From contig NC_060904.1 in the NCBI RefSeq assembly GCF_014805685.1, positions 16,782,311 through 16,846,310 on the forward strand: 64,000 bases of DNA, in the 5' to 3' direction. The stretch's first letter is position 1. Each line of letters starts with the position of its first letter. Shown here in pieces: positions 11,649 to 23,505 of this stretch. Made by a program: the position numbers and the translations under genes. Origin of the DNA: Silurus meridionalis (lineage: Eukaryota > Chordata > Actinopteri > Siluriformes > Siluridae). A model generated the notes under the pieces. That model worked only from the letters and a program-made list of their open reading frames with translations. It searched no databases and was not told where the DNA came from.

Positions 11649-13035
11649 TTTTTTTTTTTTTGTTGTTGTTTTTTTAGTATTATCTGATACTCATGATTTC
11701 AGTATCACTACCGTCAGAGAGAATCAGGCGTCTTGAGTTTCCTCCATTCCACATTTTTACAGAGGCATTCCCTTGAAATTCGCTCGATGCCATTTCTCCG
11801 ACTCTCACGACAAGCTCACTCAGATATACGATTCCCAGAGTGTGTGGAATTTGTCAGCTCCTTGTGTGTGTGTGTGTGTGTAAGAAGATGGAACCCTGCT
11901 GCCATCTTTGCCCCTACTGCTCTCACACTACAAACAAATCAGTCTTGATGACTCTCCATACACCATGTACGGTGAGCGCCTGGCGTTCAGGATGGAGTGT
12001 AGCTGTTTAAACGAATGCAGCAGCTGGGCTCCAGGTCTCAAGCTTGCGTTCTCTCCTCCCTGAACGAGATTGATGTGTTTAGACGCTGATTCATATTACC
12101 GACTTGCATTCCTCCTGTCCACCATGCCCCGCCGTGCACTTAATACTGTTCCTCTTCGCGATTTATGGAGGCCCTCTATCAGCTATCGTCTTGTCAGCTC
12201 TGGGAATGGTGGCGTGTAATCATGGTGATTGGTGGAATAGACAGCACATGAAAGAGAAATAGAAACGGGATCCAGAAAAAACAAAAAAAATACATAACCT
12301 GTAAACAAGACATGACCATATTGTAATGCTTTCAGGTCTTCATGATAAAGAAGGTCTCTGAATTTTAAACTGGTCCATTACAGTGCATATGCGAAGCTTT
12401 TCTTTTTCCTCTCTTTTTCTCCATTTCCCTCACAGTGTGGATTAAATAGAACAGCTTTAAATGACCATGTGCAGAAAAGTGCATTCCCAGGAGCTCTTGT
12501 GTAAAAGGATGGAGAGTTAAAAAAAAGAGCTATAATAGGTCTGTTTGCTAATGTAGACCTGAGATCATCTTGTTGCTACACAACATTTTGAATCATTTCT
12601 AACTCATGTTTACCAGCCTCATGTATTATTGTAGTCTGCGTACTGTAATATTTAATTTGACGTATGTTAAATTTCTTATTTGTCATATTAACTTGAAGAC
12701 GGGGAAAAAAATTGAGGGAACATCTGTTTATATATAGTAGACGCCATTTTATTGAAATTACATGATGTAATTCTGAATGGATAAAAGCGTAAATTTTTGG
12801 ATTTTTTTATAGTAACTTCAACAGAAAACATGTAGTTGGTAAGCAGAGAAACCAGGCACAGAACTGTATAATGTGCAGTACATGTGCTCACTGTAAATGT
12901 GATACTGTATTTCTACGAATTTACACGAACTCCATCTCACTGTATTCTTGCGAATGTTTTCTCTGTGTGTAAAGTGTGTGGGACGATGATTTACTACTTA
13001 AACAATAAAAAAAAAGCATTGTTAGGGTGGCATCC
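11649..13035. other. unassigned intron
   Basis: Contains a short (TG)n at 11863-11881. No gene or classified element is present. Confidence 0.4.
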
Positions 13036-13115
13036 GTTTATTACGTTATATCGTTTTTTTCGTTTATCGCGAACGGTTTCGGAGCGTAACGTAAACGGGG
13101 GATTACTGTATATAT
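13036..13115 (-). mobile_element. pogo/Tigger-like terminal fragment
   Basis: It reads CGTTTATCGCGAACGG and ends GGGGGATTACTGTA. This is the inverted form of the terminus seen at 14198 (CAGTAATGCCTCGA...). One end only. Confidence 0.55.
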
Positions 13116-14196
13116 ACAGGTGCAGCTCAATACATTTAAATGTCATAAAAAATGTTTATTTAGTAATTCAACTCAAATTGTGAAGCTCGTGTTTTTAATA
13201 AATTCTGAAGTCTTTGTTTTTTAATTGTGATGATTTTGACTCACATGTAACAAAAAACCCAGAATCAATATTATACAGAAACGCAGTATAACACAAATAT
13301 ATATCATATTTTTCAGCTTGTGCAGTTTGCAACAGGTTTGTGAGCTCAGACTAGCGCCCTCTCTGGCCATCCAATCAAAGTGCATGAAAATGTCGACTTT
13401 ATTGTACGCCTGCTAGATGGCCACGGTGTCACGAACTCAAAATCTGATTGGTTAAAGCAACATGATCTTTACGCTACAGGGTTAGAAACTGGCAAAGCTG
13501 AAATATGATTGGATAGAAACGTTAACATAAATATACACTCCTTAAAGCGGCGCGACTGAGAGAAAAGCTATACGAGGAAGTGAATAGACTATTTATAATT
13601 TTAATAATTAAAGAATAATTTTATACATATTCATGGAAAAAATATATATTAAATTTGTAAGTCAGTGATTCTGATAGTGTTTAGGCCAGCAGAGGAGATT
13701 TTGAAAACATGTGCTGATTTTGTGCTCATACGATGTGTTAGTAAAGTCTGGGTTAGTCTGACGTCGTTCAGGTGAGGAGGCCTGGGGTTCAGTCAGTGTT
13801 CACATTCATCCTATTCGCATTTTTCATTTACTACATTTTACTTTTTACTTTACTGCTCATGAATATTTATTTTAGGCTAATACCGATCCAGGAACCGATA
13901 CCCTGCCCACTCAGTGTGCATGGATCATCATTCCAATGCCATTCAAAACTAAACTAGATTATACAGAGTCAGGAAAAATACAATATTATTAACAGTTGAA
14001 TTCTGTTTAACTCATTCTGCTCACAATGTGCAGGGTTTGGATGCTTCTAAAAGTTTCAAATGATTGTATCTTATAAACCAAGATGGCCAGAAGTAAAGAA
14101 AATCGGAGTAAAAAAAAAAATCAATAAGCAGGAAAGGGCTGATGTGCTGATTGCAGAGGAAAGATTGCACACACAGACTATATATATATATATATA
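13116..14196. other. intron with a Tc1-family scrap
   Basis: 13769-13812 carries GTGAGGAGGCCTGGGGTTCA and CACATTCATCC from the Tc1-derived family. The rest is unassigned. Confidence 0.55.
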
Positions 14197-14630
14197 TACA
14201 GTAATGCCTCGAATATCGCAGGGTTACGTTCCAGACCCCCCACGATCAAACACTTTTAATATTCTTAAACCTACGTAATTTTAAACATAGAAAATTCTAT
14301 ATGGGTCCTCACCAGTGAAGATACAACTTGAATGATGTGGATGATGATGAATTAACTGTGCAGTACTAATGATGACGATGAAGCGAATGTACTGCATACC
14401 CAAGAAGAGCATTACAGATTCTCTGTAAGCTTAATTTTTTTAGGCTAGAAAATACTTATTTTTCCGCAAAAATAATTCAAATAACTCTTAACAATACAAA
14501 CAATATCTACCGCAAAATCCCGCGATACAGCGGAAAATCCGCAAATAAAATTAGATATGTTCCATGTAAAAACCCGCGTTACAGTGAGACTGCAAAAGCT
14601 GAACCGTGATGTGGCAAGGGATTAGTGTGT
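14197..14630. mobile_element. pogo/Tigger-like MITE
   Basis: Left end ACAGTAATGCCTCGAATATC then GCAGGG. Right end GAACCGTGATGTGGCAAGGG then ATTAGTGTG, a degraded inverted copy. The interior has repeated CCGCAAAA/CGCGATACAGCGG motifs typical of the fish element I recall with this terminus. No transposase frame is present. Confidence 0.6.
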
Positions 14631-15304
14631 ATATATATAATAAACACACACACTATCACACTCACTTGGCCAGTTCACTGTCATATGATGTTCTTAAAAC
14701 TTTTAGCAACTTCTAGGTTTCAGAGTCTTGTCACAGGGCTGTATGTAGTTGTAAAATGCTACAGGGCCGTCGGGCCGAAGCTCTTTATAAAACACACCAT
14801 CACCATCACTGTGTATGTCACTGTCACTGCTACGAATTTAGTCGTCACTCTGCACACTCGAGGGCGAACTTCCAGAATGTTTGCAAATGTGATTCCCCTA
14901 ACAAGGGCAGTGTTAAATCTTCTGAAGAAAAGCAGGATTAAAACACACACGCACAGTGTTAATGTTTCTTTAAAAGTCATGCAACAGCTCAGATAGCAGT
15001 CAAAAAAATATCTATAAAAAAAACAATAAAAATAGCAAGAAATGTGGTAACAAATAGGTTTTATTGTTCTTGTCGCATCTTTCCCTTTACTGCTGCGCTA
15101 ACCTTTTTATTGCGTGTGTATGATTTGTCCGGATGAATAAACCCTCACTGTTGTGATGTACAGCGTTTCAGCCAGGTGTTTTCTCACCTTTTGACTTCCT
15201 GGGTGGGCTTCAGATGAGCTCCCAAACCCGATCTTAAATGAGTTAGATGAATGATTGAACAAATAAATCATCAAAGAATTAATAAATGTATGAGTCCACC
15301 AACA
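14631..15304. other. unassigned intron
   Basis: Overlapping open frames at 14625-14996 on both strands are compositional. Nothing recognised. Confidence 0.4.
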
Positions 15305-15905
15305 GAATAATATGGATGGATGGATGGATGGATGGATGGATGGATGGATGAATATATGGATAAATGGTGGGAGGAAACCTACTTATTATTATATCTACAT
15401 GAAGATGTCTATACTTTTACCACACTTACATCCCATGCTTTACTTTCATAACTGGATGGATGGATGGATGGATAAATGGATAAATGGATAAATGGATACA
15501 AGGATGGACTGAGCAATTGATGGTTAAGTAAACCTACTTATAGTACTATATGCTCTACATGAAAAGATGCATGCCCATACTTTTCCATACAATTCCATGC
15601 TTCACATTCATAACTGGATGGTTGAATAGATGGATGCAGGCGGATTAATAGATCGGTGGATGGACTGATTCATTGATGGTTGTACAAAGATATATATGAG
15701 TTGAATAAGGAGAGCAGTAACTGTAAAATTGTTTACACGAATAGACAGATGCTGTGCAGTTGACTAATGTTTCACTGATGGATTAGTGGATGGATGGATG
15801 GATGGATGGATGAAGCATGAATAAACTGAAAGATTAATGAAATTGGGAATAAATGGGTAGATGGATAGATGGATGGATATACAGGCTAAAGGATAGATAA
15901 ATATA
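15305..15905. repeat. GGAT-rich minisatellite-like region
   Basis: Runs of GGAT at about 15312-15351, 15452-15500 and 15783-15813 are separated by degenerate copies. The segments after the first two runs are related (AACCTACTTAT..., TCTACATGAA), which points to an old duplication of about 140-160 bp. Confidence 0.8.
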
Positions 15906-16749
15906 TTTCTAAGAATAAAAAATGGTCAAAAGCACCTTGACACTTTATTAAACATATAGAACATCTTAAAGATGTCCTTCAAGAAATATTAACGCTGTCA
16001 CCAATTCTGTATCATCAAATTTGAGTTTATTACCAAAGATTACGTCCAGGTATTTGTAATGTTTAACAGCTTCCACTGCTCATAATTTAATATCCTCCCA
16101 GTTTCCACTTGCCTTTGAGGAACCAGCAGCGTATCTTTCATTTTTACTGCAGATTAGATTTACATTTGCAGCGTTTAGCAGATGCCCCTATATAGAAGGA
16201 GTTATCGAAGTGCTTTTCTATTTTCTGTTTCTGCTTGTGCAAATAGATTTAGGGTTAGAGCGCTCATAAAGCTGAAACCCTTGTAGGAGAGAAAAAATGC
16301 AAATCAAGACATTTAATGTGGAAGTTTACTTTTTACTTAAGTGTTTGCTGATTTGACATTGAAACAGTCAAGGGCAGTTTTTTCAACGCCTTAGTTGTCT
16401 TGCTTGTCTCATTGGTGGTTTAAGTTGTTCTTATGACTGGAAGAAAACATGGTGGTATAGCAGAATAATTAGCATTAGGGTGGTTTATGTGCTCTTCACA
16501 GTGATTTACCATTGCTATCAAATTTTTAATTTGTGTATGTGACCGGACATTGACTGGAAATTGAATGAGATCAGACAACAGAGACTCCACTGGTTACTTT
16601 TTATTCGGAAACAATAAAAAGTACAAATTTATAAAGAAACCTGCCAGTCAAAGGGGCTGGAAAAAAAACAACCATGTTCCACACGTATTAAACCTTATAA
16701 CGAGAGCTCCAGCAGAACCCATATCTCCTCATCCTCACTTAAGTGGTCT
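15906..16749. other. intron with a SINE tail scrap
   Basis: 16157-16205 (TTTACATTTGCAGCGTTTAG, CAGATGCCCC) is the tail part of the tRNA-headed SINE seen elsewhere in the window. The rest is unassigned. Confidence 0.55.
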
Positions 16750-17486
16750 GAAGGATTTTCCAGAGTGTAAAATAATAATTATATAAATGTGCAATGGTAA
16801 TAAAGTAATAAAAACAATAAGACTACAAAGATCTACACAAGATCCATGATGTTCAATCAGGAAGGGGTGTGTGAGGGAATTCGGTTGGTTTGATGTTTGA
16901 GCTGTTAGCTTTATGGATGCAGCATGTAGCATAAATGTATGTGATTATGGAAAATGATCCCCCAACTATCTTCTCAGCTGTTCTCACATTCCTGTATACA
17001 GACATGGTGCAATTTTCATACACCTTCTCAGGATGTTCTTGATGTTTGTCTGAGGGATGTGGTGAGAATAGGTGATGGGAGCTGTGCTTTTCTTAGCCGT
17101 TACAGAAATAAGATGTGCTGCACCACTTTCTTGATTATGGAGCTAGTGTTGAGGAACTCAGTAAAGTTGTCTACCTGGTGAAAAATGATTTGGAGCACCT
17201 GATGATCCCCAAGGTCACAGAGTGGATGTTTTGAGTTTTGTTGAGATCAGAAACATTTATTTTGTCTATGTTGTGGCTGCACCAGTCGATTAGCTGCTGC
17301 ACCTCCTCTCTGTTTGCTGACTCATTGCTGTTGCTGAAGCACCACGGTTGTGTTTTCAGTGAGCTTGATGATATGATTTGAGCTGTTCAGTGCTGTAGAG
17401 TCAGGAGTGAGCTGAGATAACAGTAATGAATCTAACACACAGGCCTGCGGGACTCCAGTGCTGAATGTGGTGGTGTTTAAGATGTA
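16750..17486 (-). mobile_element. LINE remnant, reverse transcriptase domain (L2/Rex-like), interrupted
   Basis: Read on the minus strand from ~17480 down: FSTGVPQACVLDSLLLSQLT, then NHIIKLTENTTVV, then (frame-broken) FLNTSSIIKKVVQHILFL and RLRKAQLPS. This is the RT palm order of fish L2/Rex/CR1-like elements, where TGVPQG-VLSPLL precedes FADDTTV. The FADD catalytic box is changed to LTEN and stops are frequent, so it is dead. It continues past a Tc1-derived insertion at 18025-18125. Confidence 0.8.
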
Positions 17487-18024
17487 CACTATATTGCCAA
17501 ACGTTTGCGAACACCTGGTCATTAGCACATACGGTATGTCCTTTTTGCACATTGCATTCCACATGTAGTCTCAGTTTGCTCTTATAATTCCTTCCACTCT
17601 TCTAGGAAGATGTTCCCCTAGATTTAAAGTGTGCTTGTGGATATTTGTGTTCATCAGCCACAAGGGTGTTATGAAAGGCAGGTACTGATGTAGGGATTGT
17701 GAGGAGACCTGGGGTGCAGTCAGCGTTCATATTCATCCCAAAGGTGTTCAATAGGGATGAGATCAGTGCTCTATAGCAGGCCACTCAAGATCCTCCTCTC
17801 CAAATCATGTAACTCAGATCTTAATACAGCTCACTTTGTGCACAGCGGCATCGCCATGCTGGAACAGGTTTGGGTTTCCAAGTTCAAGTGAAAGCAAAAA
17901 TGTATATAGCGAATCTAAAGACGTCCTGTACAATTGCACAAACCTTCAGCTTTGTGGAAACCGTTTGGATTAAAACCACATATGGCAGGAAAGGACAGGT
18001 GTCCCAATACTCGTCCATACAGTG
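17487..18024 (-). mobile_element. Tc1-derived non-autonomous element, complete reference copy
   Basis: 538 bp flanked by TA at 17485-17486 and 18025-18026, the Tc1/mariner target. The ends are CACTATATTGCCAAACGTTT and, inverted, CACTGTATGGACGAGTATTG, so imperfect terminal repeats are present. The interior is antisense to the end of a Tc1 transposase: CACTCTTCTAGGAAGATGTT (LVESLPRR region), ATTCATCCCAAAGGTGTTCA (PIEHLWDE region) and GCATCGCCATGCTGGAACAG (QHDNAPVH region). The N-terminal half is missing, so it cannot encode an active transposase. Confidence 0.88.
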
Positions 18025-18125
18025 TAGCTTCCAGTCCAGACTGGCGGTGGATATTGTTACAGAGGGAGGTGTTCAAGACAGCAGGCTCAACTTAGGGAGA
18101 TAATTGTGTTGGATGCTGAACTGAA
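18025..18125 (-). mobile_element. LINE remnant, continuation after insertion
   Basis: GTTACAGAGGGAGGTGTTCA then AGACAGCAGGCTCAACT continues the LINE sequence interrupted at 17486. It matches the recalled fish LINE order beyond the TGVPQ coding segment. Confidence 0.7.
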
Positions 18126-18318
18126 ATCTTCTGTATGAACAGCATTCATACCTAGACACTTTTTCTGGAGTCACATTTTACAGAGTGGATCTTTACTTTT
18201 ACTCAACTACATCATTCTTCTTCCACCACTGCTCAAAACCACAGAACTAAATCACTTCTGTTTTTGATTCTGAAATTCTGAATTCTTTGAATGTATGCAT
18301 GCTTTGTTTTTGACACAT
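18126..18318. other. unassigned intron
   Basis: Nothing recognisable. Confidence 0.4.
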
Positions 18319-18487
18319 ATACATTCATGGCATTTGTAAGAAGCCCGTAACAAGAGCGACTTAAAACTGAGCAGTTGAGGGGTTAAGGGCTCGAAGTCTC
18401 AGTCTCAAATTGGTGGTGCTGGAATTTGACCTTCTGACCTTCCATTCCATAGTACAGTGGATAAGCACTGAGCTACAGTAACACCCT
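18319..18487 (-). mobile_element. tRNA-headed SINE
   Basis: Tail ATTCATGGCATTTGTAAG at left and tRNA-like head on the minus strand at right. The head has box A TAGCTCAGTGCTTATCC and a decayed box B in the GGTCAAATTCC segment. It belongs to the same family as the many copies at 40-58 kb. Confidence 0.75.
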
Positions 18488-19589
18488 GAGAAAAACAGGG
18501 GAAATAATCACGAGTGATGCAGTGATGTTTCCTTAGCAAGAGCATTAACTCGCATGAGGAAAGTCACCTGAGAAAGTAAGTCGAGACATAAGTGATCGAT
18601 CCCAGATTAACGGATCAGGTATCTTTTACTAAACACCACCTATTCAAACTTCCTTGTAATAAACACGACAGGAAAAACAATGAATTACATTGTACATTAA
18701 ACACAATAATGTAACATAATGAAATATGGCTTTGTATATTGAACAGAACTCTGACCGTATTTACTTTATCTTAATGGTAATGTCTGCTGGATAGTGTGAA
18801 GAATACGAAGAATACTACTCGTTACACTACCTGCTCCCTTTATTGCTCTTAGGGTTCTTAGGGTTCTTATCACCTTGCTCTGAATGTAAAGTCCCAGGAC
18901 CCTTAGCAGCTCCTGCACCTTTGGGTGAAAAACAATAAAGCAAAGATATCCTACATAGCAGTAGCTATAGAATGTTGGTACACCTATCCCGAGTGGAGCG
19001 ATGCAATCGTTTAAGTAATCAATCAAAGATGCATTGCTGCAATTAACAACAACAAACAATGAACAACACTTAGCCTATTTGTTCCAGCGCTCCAGAGGAT
19101 TCACCTAACGCTCTTTTCTCCCAAGTATTTAAACGTCAGTGTAATTGCTGCTGTCTCGCACTCTCCACTCTGATTCTCAAGACTACTAATCAAGGTTAAA
19201 TGCAAATCTCATTGACCGTCACTGTAAAAGACTCAGCAGTAAAAACACTCCCGTTTTTTTTTCTTCAGCCTTTTACGTTTGAACGATGGTTGAGAAGCAC
19301 GAATGAAGCTCAGATTAGACGCAGGGAAATTCATGGCATTGTGTTTTCTGTTTGTTTGTTTGTTTGTTTAAGTGGATGATCCTTTTGTCAATCATTAGCG
19401 GTGGGAAAATCTCGAGCGCAGCTTTTAGAAGCCTTTTGGGATCGATGGTAATGTTTTTGGCAGGGGAAATTTTGCGAGCGCCCACGCGAAGCTTGAGAGA
19501 TACAGAGCAAATGATTGGAAATTCAAAATGATTGAAGTATTTCAATGCTCTTTTTTTTTTTGCTTTATGCAGAGTAACGCATGACTGTA
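18488..19589. other. unassigned intron
   Basis: No gene. The minus-strand frames at 18766-19059 and 19315-19545 lack domains. Confidence 0.4.
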
Positions 19590-19976
19590 GACGTTTTAGA
19601 GAGAGAGAGAGAGAGAGAGAGAGATGAGGTCGTCTGGGTGGCTATGAGTCAGCACGAACCTTTAAACCTGAACCCATTCTGTCTTTACTCTCAGACTAAA
19701 AGATAGAGAGATAGAGATGTCAGAGGCACAAAGGAAAAGCAAACCAGAAAGAAGAGAATGACACAGGGATGGATAGAGAGAGAAAGCGAGGAAGAGAAAG
19801 AAAGAGAAAGATTCACCCAGGAAGAGATGGAGGACGGGAATGAGAAAGAAAGACACATAAATGGAAGTATATACTGATGCAGAGTGAGGGAAAGGTGGAG
19901 AGATCGAGAGAAAGAAAAACAAAATAAGAGAGAAACAGAAGAATTGAGCAAAATACAATGCAAACAAAAGTAGGAG

Positions 19977-20019
<43 letters not shown>

Positions 20020-20755
20020 GAGAAGGTAAGACAGAGTCAGGCACACACAAAGGAAATGCAAACTAGAGAAAAGAAAGACACAGAGATCAATGGAGAGAGA
20101 AATGAGAGAGAGAGAGAGAGAGAGAGAGATGCACAGACAAAGGAATACAGATGCTGAGAGCTAAAAATGGGACACAGAAAGAGACTAAGAAAGTTGGACA
20201 GGGACAAAGTGGCCGAAAGAGTGTGTAAGACAGAAAAGAGTAGGACAGAGTGAGAGAAGGATTCATAAAGAAAGATATGGAGGGAGGTGATGAGAGAGAA
20301 AGCAAGTCAGATAAATAGTAATATAGACTGATTCACAGAGAGGAAAAGTGGAGAAGGATAGAAAAAGACAAATGAAAAATTGAGCAAGATACAAGGTGAA
20401 TAAAAGTAGGAGAGAGAGAGAGAGAGAGAGAGAGAGGTAAGACGAAGTCAGAGAGGCCCAACTGGAGAGCAAACCAGAGAAAAGAGAAAGACACACAGAT
20501 ATAGCAAGAGAGAGATCGAAGAGAGAGAGAGAGAGAGAGAGAGACACATATAGAGATGTATAGAGTTGAAAAATAGGAGACAGAGAAAAGAGAGAAAGAA
20601 AGCTGGACAGGGCAGACAGGGTGTGGGAGACGGAACAGAAGTAGGACAGAGTTAAGAGATGGATTCACACAGAAAGAGAAGGAGGGAGGGATGAGAGAAA
20701 AGTAAGTCACGTCAATAGAAATATACTGTAGAATGATGTAGAGGGAGGGAAGGAT

Positions 20756-20801
<46 letters not shown>

Positions 20802-20851
20802 AAGAAAACTAAATATGAGAGATGATAGAAAAACAATGCAAAATAAATAAA

Positions 20852-20887
<36 letters not shown>

Positions 20888-21125
20888 AGAATGTATAGAA
20901 AACGAGAGATAGAGTCAGAGAGGCACTGGAGAGCAAACTATGAAAAATAAAGATAGAGAGATGCACCCAAAAGAGATGCTGAGAGAGAAAAATGGTAGAC
21001 CAAAAGAGACAAAGAAAGTTGGACGGAGACAAAGAGGTGTAGAATAGAGTGAGAGAAGAATTGCAAGGATGGAATGAGAGAGAGAAATTCAGTCATAGAT
21101 ATATAGATAGGGAGAAAGAAAACTG

Positions 21126-21173
<48 letters not shown>

Positions 21174-21720
21174 ATAAAGAAAAGGTAAGAACGATAGACA
21201 TTTTTGAAGTATATAGGAGTAAAACAGAGTGGGTGAATGATATACACAGAAAGAGATGGATGGAGTGAATGAAAGAGAGAAAGTGAGTGGATAGGGATAG
21301 AGAGATAGAAAAACAGAGTGAGAGCGAGAGTCACATTTAGAGAAATTGAGTGATATAGAGAAGGTAAGAAGGATGTGAATCGAAAGGTCAACAAGTTCAA
21401 ATCCCGGCATCACCAAGCTGCAGCTGTTGGGCCCTTGAGCAAGGCCCTTAACCCCTCAAGGCCTCAGCAGTAATTCGCTTTTAGCTGTCTGCCAAATGCA
21501 ATAAATGTGAATGGATTTGCAAAAAAAGAGTTAAAAAGAGAAATATAAAATGATGCAGAGAGAGGCAGAGGTGGACGGTGACAAAAAGAGAGGAACATCT
21601 AAAGGAGAGAGAATCAAAGAGGGAGAGTCACACAGACTGAGATGAACAGAGACAGAAACATAATGAAAGAGAGATGGTACAAAAAGGGAAAGGGGGAAAG
21701 AGAGGAGAAAGAATCTACCG
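19590..21720. repeat. purine-rich higher-order tandem array (~400-bp units)
   Basis: About 2.1 kb of almost pure A/G on the + strand. Apart from plain (GA)n runs (19980-20013, 20105-20128, 20410-20434, 20521-20543, 20758-20794, 20854-20884, 21128-21172), landmark phrases recur in the same order. A GATTCA...GAAAGA...TGGAGG block starts near 19809, 20260, 20661 and 21058/21240. An AGCAAAC-AGAGAAAAG block lies near 19739, 20058, 20467 and 20933. AAAGTTGGACAGGGACA-like blocks lie near 20188, 20600 and 21013. The period is about 400-450 bp with four or more degenerate units. The long Ser-Leu minus-strand frames across it are artefacts of (TC)n. Confidence 0.85.
21372..21513 (+). mobile_element. 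tRNA-headed SINE inserted in the purine array
   Basis: It contains AGGTCAACAAGTTCAAATCC (box B), CACCAAGCTGCAGCTGTTGG, GCCCTTGAGCAAGGCCCTTA and tail CTGCCAAATGCAATAAATGT. The GA-rich array continues on both sides, so the SINE is younger than the array. Confidence 0.85.
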
Positions 21721-22686
<966 letters not shown>

Positions 22687-22993
22687 ACACAACACGGACA
22701 AACGTTTTGCTACACCAGACTTTTCCAACCATATGTGGTTCTTCTATTCAACTGTTACCACAAAGTTGGAGACATACAATATTATATGATGTCTCTGGGT
22801 GCGGTAGAAATATTCCCTTTACATGAACTAGGAGACCCAAACCTGTCCGAGCATGACAATGCCCCTGTGCACAAAGCCAGCTCCATGAAGATATACTTTA
22901 CATGGTTTGGATATTTTTGGAAGATCTCCTGCTATAGAGCTCCACACCTTTGGGATGAATGTGAACACTGACTGCACCCCAGGCCTCCTCACA
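22687..22993 (+). mobile_element. Tc1-derived short element
   Basis: Left end ACACAACACGGACAAACGTT. On + it reads a transposase remnant, SEHDNAPVHKASSMK (QHDNAPVHKA motif), then an ISCYRAPHLWDE segment equivalent to PIEHLWDE, ending at CCCAGGCCTCCTCA. It is in inverted orientation relative to the 17487 copy. Bases 22998-23035 (CCACCACCATGCTTCATTCT) read KHGGG on the opposite strand, a possible rearranged Tc1 piece. Confidence 0.8.
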
Positions 22994-23431
22994 CACAGCA
23001 ACCAGAGCAAGAGCACACCCACCACCATGCTTCATTCTGTAACTAAAGTCTTCGGCTGCGCTGTTCAGGACTCGCTCAATAGAAAAAAGTGTGCTGTTGG
23101 ATGTGAGGGAAGAAGAACCTTGTTCAGAAGGTAACATATAAACATGTCCTGCTGTAGTCTTTGTCGCTGTTGTTGTTCTTGATGTTCAGGTTCAGACTTG
23201 GTATCGGATTCTGGATCAGATATGTACGGCTGGTTACGACTATAAAGATTTTGTTCCCTTTTATTTATAGAACAGCTTGCAGACGATCGCTATGCTTAAT
23301 CTGCTTTTAGCCCCGCCCACTCCATGCCTCCAGGAGCTAGACGGTCTTTGTAAAAAATCTGATCAAACTAAAGACAATTCGGAGATGCAGTACTACTGTA
23401 TAAGGCCTCAAGATAAATACAAGATTGGCTG

Positions 23432-23435
<4 letters not shown>
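22994..23435. other. unassigned intron
   Basis: Nothing beyond the possible Tc1 scrap at 22998-23035. Confidence 0.4.

Positions 23436-23502
<67 letters not shown>
23436..23502. repeat. (TG)n microsatellite
   Basis: A perfect run of about 67 bases. Confidence 0.95.
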
Positions 23503-23505
<3 letters not shown>

